This document shows positions 61,885 through 64,000 of a stretch of 64,000 bases of DNA, piece after piece. The position numbers and the translations under genes are program-made. The notes below the pieces were generated by a model. It had not been told where the DNA came from, ran no database searches, and saw only the letters and a list, made by a program, of their open reading frames with translations. Source of the DNA: Anaerolineae bacterium (lineage in GTDB: Bacteria > Chloroflexota > Anaerolineae > Aggregatilineales > UBA3940); NCBI GenBank assembly GCA_016926255.1, contig JAFGOY010000011.1:186001-250000 (forward strand), in the 5' to 3' direction. Every line of letters begins with the position of its first letter. Positions within the stretch are counted from its first letter, which is position 1.

Positions 61885-62501
61885 CCGAATGGCTGTCGAT
61901 TGACGATCCGCAGGCGGGCGAGAAAGCCGCACAGGTGATTCGAGCCGGTGGATTGATCATCCTGCCGACCGACACAGTTTACGGCGTCGCCGCCGACCTG
62001 TGGCAGCCGGAGGCCGTCGCCGCGCTGTATGCGGCCAAAAAACGACCCCCGGATCGGGCGATCCCGGTGCTGCTGGCCGCTTTCGAAGATATTCCCATTG
62101 TATCGGGGGATGTCCCCCCTTTAGCCCGCCATCTTGCCGAAGCATTCTGGCCCGGCCCGCTGACCCTCGCCGTGTCCAAGCGCGCGGAACTGCCGGAGAT
62201 CGTGACGGCCTACCCGACGGTCGGCGTGCGAATTCCGGATCATAACCGTGCGCGGGAGGTGATCCACGCCTGCGGCGGGGCACTGGCGGTCACCAGCGCC
62301 AATTTGTCCGGGCAGCCAAGCCCGATCACCGCGCAGGAAGCCGCCGACTCGCTCGGCGAGTCGGTCGATCTGGTGCTCGATGGCGGCCCCTGCCCCGGCG
62401 GTATTCCTTCGACGGTGGTCGATATCAGCGGCGGCGAACTGGTGATTGTTCGCGCTGGCCCGCTCAGTGAATCAATTTTACGTCGGGTTATAGGCCGCTG
62501 A
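61881..62501 (+). CDS. tsaC: L-threonylcarbamoyladenylate synthase (Sua5/YrdC)
   Basis: A 206-residue TsaC protein that makes threonylcarbamoyl-AMP from Thr, bicarbonate and ATP for t6A37 of tRNAs. LIILPTDTVYGVAAD, KKRPPDRAIPVLL (where KxR binds), WPGPLTLAV and VTSANLSGQPSP are diagnostic. It overlaps prmC by 4 bp (ATGA). The C-terminal Sua5 domain is absent, so it is the short YrdC form. Its TGA abuts the TCA of the convergent DJ-1 gene. Confidence 0.94.
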   Translation: MTEWLSIDDPQAGEKAAQVIRAGGLIILPTDTVYGVAADLWQPEAVAALYAAKKRPPDRAIPVLLAAFEDIPIVSGDVPPLARHLAEAFWPGPLTLAVSKRAELPEIVTAYPTVGVRIPDHNRAREVIHACGGALAVTSANLSGQPSPITAQEAADSLGESVDLVLDGGPCPGGIPSTVVDISGGELVIVRAGPLSESILRRVIGR

Positions 62502-63026
62502 TCAACCGGATTCGATGGCCTTTACCAACTCACGGCAGAAGTCGGGGATATCCTTGACCACCCGGCCCCAGACCTGATTGCCATCCCGGAAGGCCGGTTC
62601 GTCGACCCATTCGGCCCCGGCGTTGACCAGATCGTCCTTGATTCCCTTGCTACCGGTCGCTTTGTGACCTTTGACGATCCCTGCCGAAACCAGCACCCAG
62701 CCTCCGTGACAGATCGCGCCGATGATCTTCCCATCCCGGTCTGTCTCGCGGACAATATTCAGCACTGATTCATACCGGCGCAGTTTGTCAGGACACCACC
62801 CGCCGGGGCTCACCACCGCGTCGAAGTCGGCGGCGGAGACTTTGTCAGCGGTTGTATCGGGAACAGCCTTGACCCCTTGTTTGCCGTGATACACTTCGGC
62901 GCTTCCTGTCCCGGCGGTAACGACCTCTGCCCCTTCTTCGATCAGTCGCATCTTTGGAACCCAGTATTCCAGATCTTCGAACTCTGTTTCGATGAAAAAC
63001 AGCACTCGCTTGCCTGCCAGCCGCAT
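62502..63026 (-). CDS. DJ-1/PfpI family protein
   Basis: A 174-residue class I glutamine-amidotransferase-like protein with the nucleophilic Cys in AICHGGW and Glu in FIETEFEDLEYWVPKMRL. Members are deglycases, proteases or chaperones; type PfpI/YhbO is closest by length. GGGAG precedes ATG 63026; the 25-residue extension to 63101 is not supported. It is inserted between tsaC and prfA on the opposite strand, with exactly abutting stop codons to tsaC. Confidence 0.9.
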   Translation of the reverse strand: MRLAGKRVLFFIETEFEDLEYWVPKMRLIEEGAEVVTAGTGSAEVYHGKQGVKAVPDTTADKVSAADFDAVVSPGGWCPDKLRRYESVLNIVRETDRDGKIIGAICHGGWVLVSAGIVKGHKATGSKGIKDDLVNAGAEWVDEPAFRDGNQVWGRVVKDIPDFCRELVKAIESG

Positions 63027-63090
63027 GATAGCTCTCCCTTTCTGTGGATGTGTAAATACGTCACCCTGATTATAGTGGAGATTCGAGGTG

Positions 63091-63119
63091 TTGTTGCCCA
63101 TTTGCCCGCTTGATATAAT
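63091..63119 (+). promoter_or_regulatory. Promoter of prfA
   Basis: TTGTTG (63091-63096), exact 17-nt spacer, TATAAT (63114-63119); transcription should begin near 63126, 52 nt before the ATG. Confidence 0.8.
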
Positions 63120-63130
63120 CTAGCCGAACC

Positions 63131-63159
63131 CGCCCCGGCGCAATCGCGGGGCGTTTTTT
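63131..63159 (+). terminator. Terminator-like hairpin in the prfA 5' UTR
   Basis: Stem CGCCCCG (63131-63137) / CGGGGCG (63147-63153), 9-nt loop, then six T. It lies between the prfA promoter and its ribosome site (AGGA at 63169-63172), so it would be the first structure in the transcript, not the end of an upstream gene. Confidence 0.7.
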
Positions 63160-63177
63160 GCGGAGTATGAGGATTTT

Positions 63178-64000
63178 ATGCTTGAAAAACTTGCTGGTAT
63201 TGCCGAACGCTACGAAGAGCTTGGTAACTTGATGGGTGACCCGGACGTTGCGTCCGATTATGAACAGGTTGTCGAATATGCCCAGGAGCGCAGCAATATC
63301 GAGCCGCTGGCCAAAGGGTACTACGATCTGAAAAGCACGCTTGAGCAGATCGAAGAAGCCGAGCTTATGATCGAGGGCGACGACGAGGAAATGCGCGAGC
63401 TGGCCCAGGAAGAACTTGATACCCTCCGGGCACACCGGGATAAACTTGAAGAAGATATCCGCCTGATGCTGCTGCCTAAAGACCCGCGCGACGAAAAGAA
63501 CGTCATTATGGAGATTCGCGCCGGTGCAGGCGGCGACGAAGCAGGCATTTTTGCCGGTGACCTGCTCCGTATGTATACCCGTTATGCCGAAAACCAGCGA
63601 TGGAAAGTCGAGATGATCAGCGCCCATGAGACAGGCGTGGGCGGCTTCAAAGAGGCGATCTTCCAGATCAAAGGTCACGGGGCCTTTTCCCGCCTGAAGT
63701 ATGAAAGCGGCGTTCACCGCGTTCAGCGTGTGCCGGTGACGGAAAGCCAGGGGAGGATCCATACCAGTACGGCCACCGTCGCGGTGCTGGCCGAAGTCGA
63801 CGATGTCGAGATCGACATCAACGAGAGCGATCTCCAGATCGATACGTTCCGGGCGGGTGGAGCAGGTGGTCAGCACGTCCAGAAGAACGAGACGGCGATC
63901 CGGATCACCCACCTGCCAACCGGGTTGGTCGTGCAGTGCCAGGACGAGCGCAGCAAAACGCAGAATCTGCTCCGGGGGATGAGCATCCTCCGCGCCAGAC
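63178..64000 (+). CDS. prfA: Peptide chain release factor 1, 3'-truncated by window edge
   Basis: The first 274 residues of RF1, which ends translation at UAA and UAG. N-terminal coiled coil ([16 protein letters not shown]), then the PCRF domain, and the GGQ loop [14 protein letters not shown] with Gly230-Gly231-Gln232 (codons 63865-63873). The PVTE motif (residues about 184-187) in [14 protein letters not shown] matches the RF1 codon-recognition tripeptide PxT, distinguishing it from RF2 (SPF). PrmC upstream methylates Gln232. The ATG at 63178 has AGGA 6 nt upstream. The window ends within domain 3. Confidence 0.96.
   Translation, partial: MLEKLAGIAERYEELGNLMGDPDVASDYEQVVEYAQERSNIEPLAKGYYDLKSTLEQIEEAELMIEGDDEEMRELAQEELDTLRAHRDKLEEDIRLMLLPKDPRDEKNVIMEIRAGAGGDEAGIFAGDLLRMYTRYAENQRWKVEMISAHETGVGGFKEAIFQIKGHGAFSRLKYESGVHRVQRVPVTESQGRIHTSTATVAVLAEVDDVEIDINESDLQIDTFRAGGAGGQHVQKNETAIRITHLPTGLVVQCQDERSKTQNLLRGMSILRAR

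Noticed and set aside
1-64000. CRISPR arrays, IS elements, tRNA or rRNA genes
   Set aside because: No regularly spaced repeats, terminal inverted repeats with transposases, or cloverleaf/rRNA sequence could be found by eye on either strand.

Overview
The window reads as a gene-dense bacterial chromosome segment of moderately high GC with about 60 protein genes, short intergenic gaps and many 4-base start/stop overlaps. The gene set points to Chloroflexota, probably class Anaerolineae. The signs are a fused NuoCD in a short nuoB-nuoCD-nuoI cluster, Thr/Pro-rich linkers in secreted proteins, receiver proteins fused to MinD-like or GGDEF-like domains, and a MurA with Asp in place of the usual catalytic Cys. 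This placement is inference from gene content; there is no rRNA or other taxonomic marker here. I found no tRNA, rRNA, IS element, prophage, CRISPR array or integrase.

Layout. 1-8.1 kb: 3' part of a Ca-type P-ATPase, a SWIM zinc-finger mini-protein, an NfeD-type membrane protease, an MFS transporter with a GntR regulator, a YprB-like nuclease with TPR-like tail, and a small membrane protein behind a terminator-bearing leader. 8.2-15.5 kb: ilvE, an SPFH protein, an Lgt-like protein, a two-gene glutamine-dependent NAD synthetase, a thioredoxin-NHL lipoprotein and a LysW-like zinc-ribbon protein. 15.9-24.2 kb, all minus: purA, M20 amidohydrolase, ricT, then mrp, a Cys-rich protein, nuoI, nuoCD and nuoB. 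24.5-32.4 kb: two receiver proteins (one with a CpaE/TadZ-like ATPase domain, one with a degenerate GGDEF), then recO, cdd, a CorC/HlyC protein, glmU and a glycosyltransferase.

32.5-46.5 kb: recJ, a LysM protein coupled to a very large histidine-kinase-like protein lacking the phosphoacceptor His, a DegT aminotransferase, AAG glycosylase, fabI, mutS2, formiminotransferase, an M23 lipoprotein and an amino-acid binding protein. 46.6-56.1 kb: a motor-only FtsK, membrane proteins, a GH-A type glycosidase, a SAM hydroxide adenosyltransferase, murA, then an unusual minus-strand operon of a ParA ATPase, an acidic membrane protein and an SH3/zinc-ribbon membrane protein. 56.2-64 kb: DinB-like protein, a four-gene run including a duplicated LLH-holin-like protein, a second M23 protein, a membrane HExxH protein, then prmC, tsaC, a DJ-1 protein and the start of prfA.

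How genes work together. Most are housekeeping: NAD, purine and pyrimidine metabolism, cell-wall precursors (glmU, murA), recombination (recO, recJ, mutS2), respiration (nuo plus mrp) and translation termination (prmC, prfA, with tsaC for tRNA modification). The least ordinary parts are the ParA membrane operon, the pseudokinase-LysM pair, the two receiver proteins with impaired output domains, the LysW-like protein, the Asp-type MurA and the holin-like membrane operon. Promoters with near-consensus -35/-10 boxes can be read in several gaps; three place the start codon 7-9 nt after the -10 box, which predicts leaderless transcripts. Several convergent genes end with abutting or overlapping stop codons.
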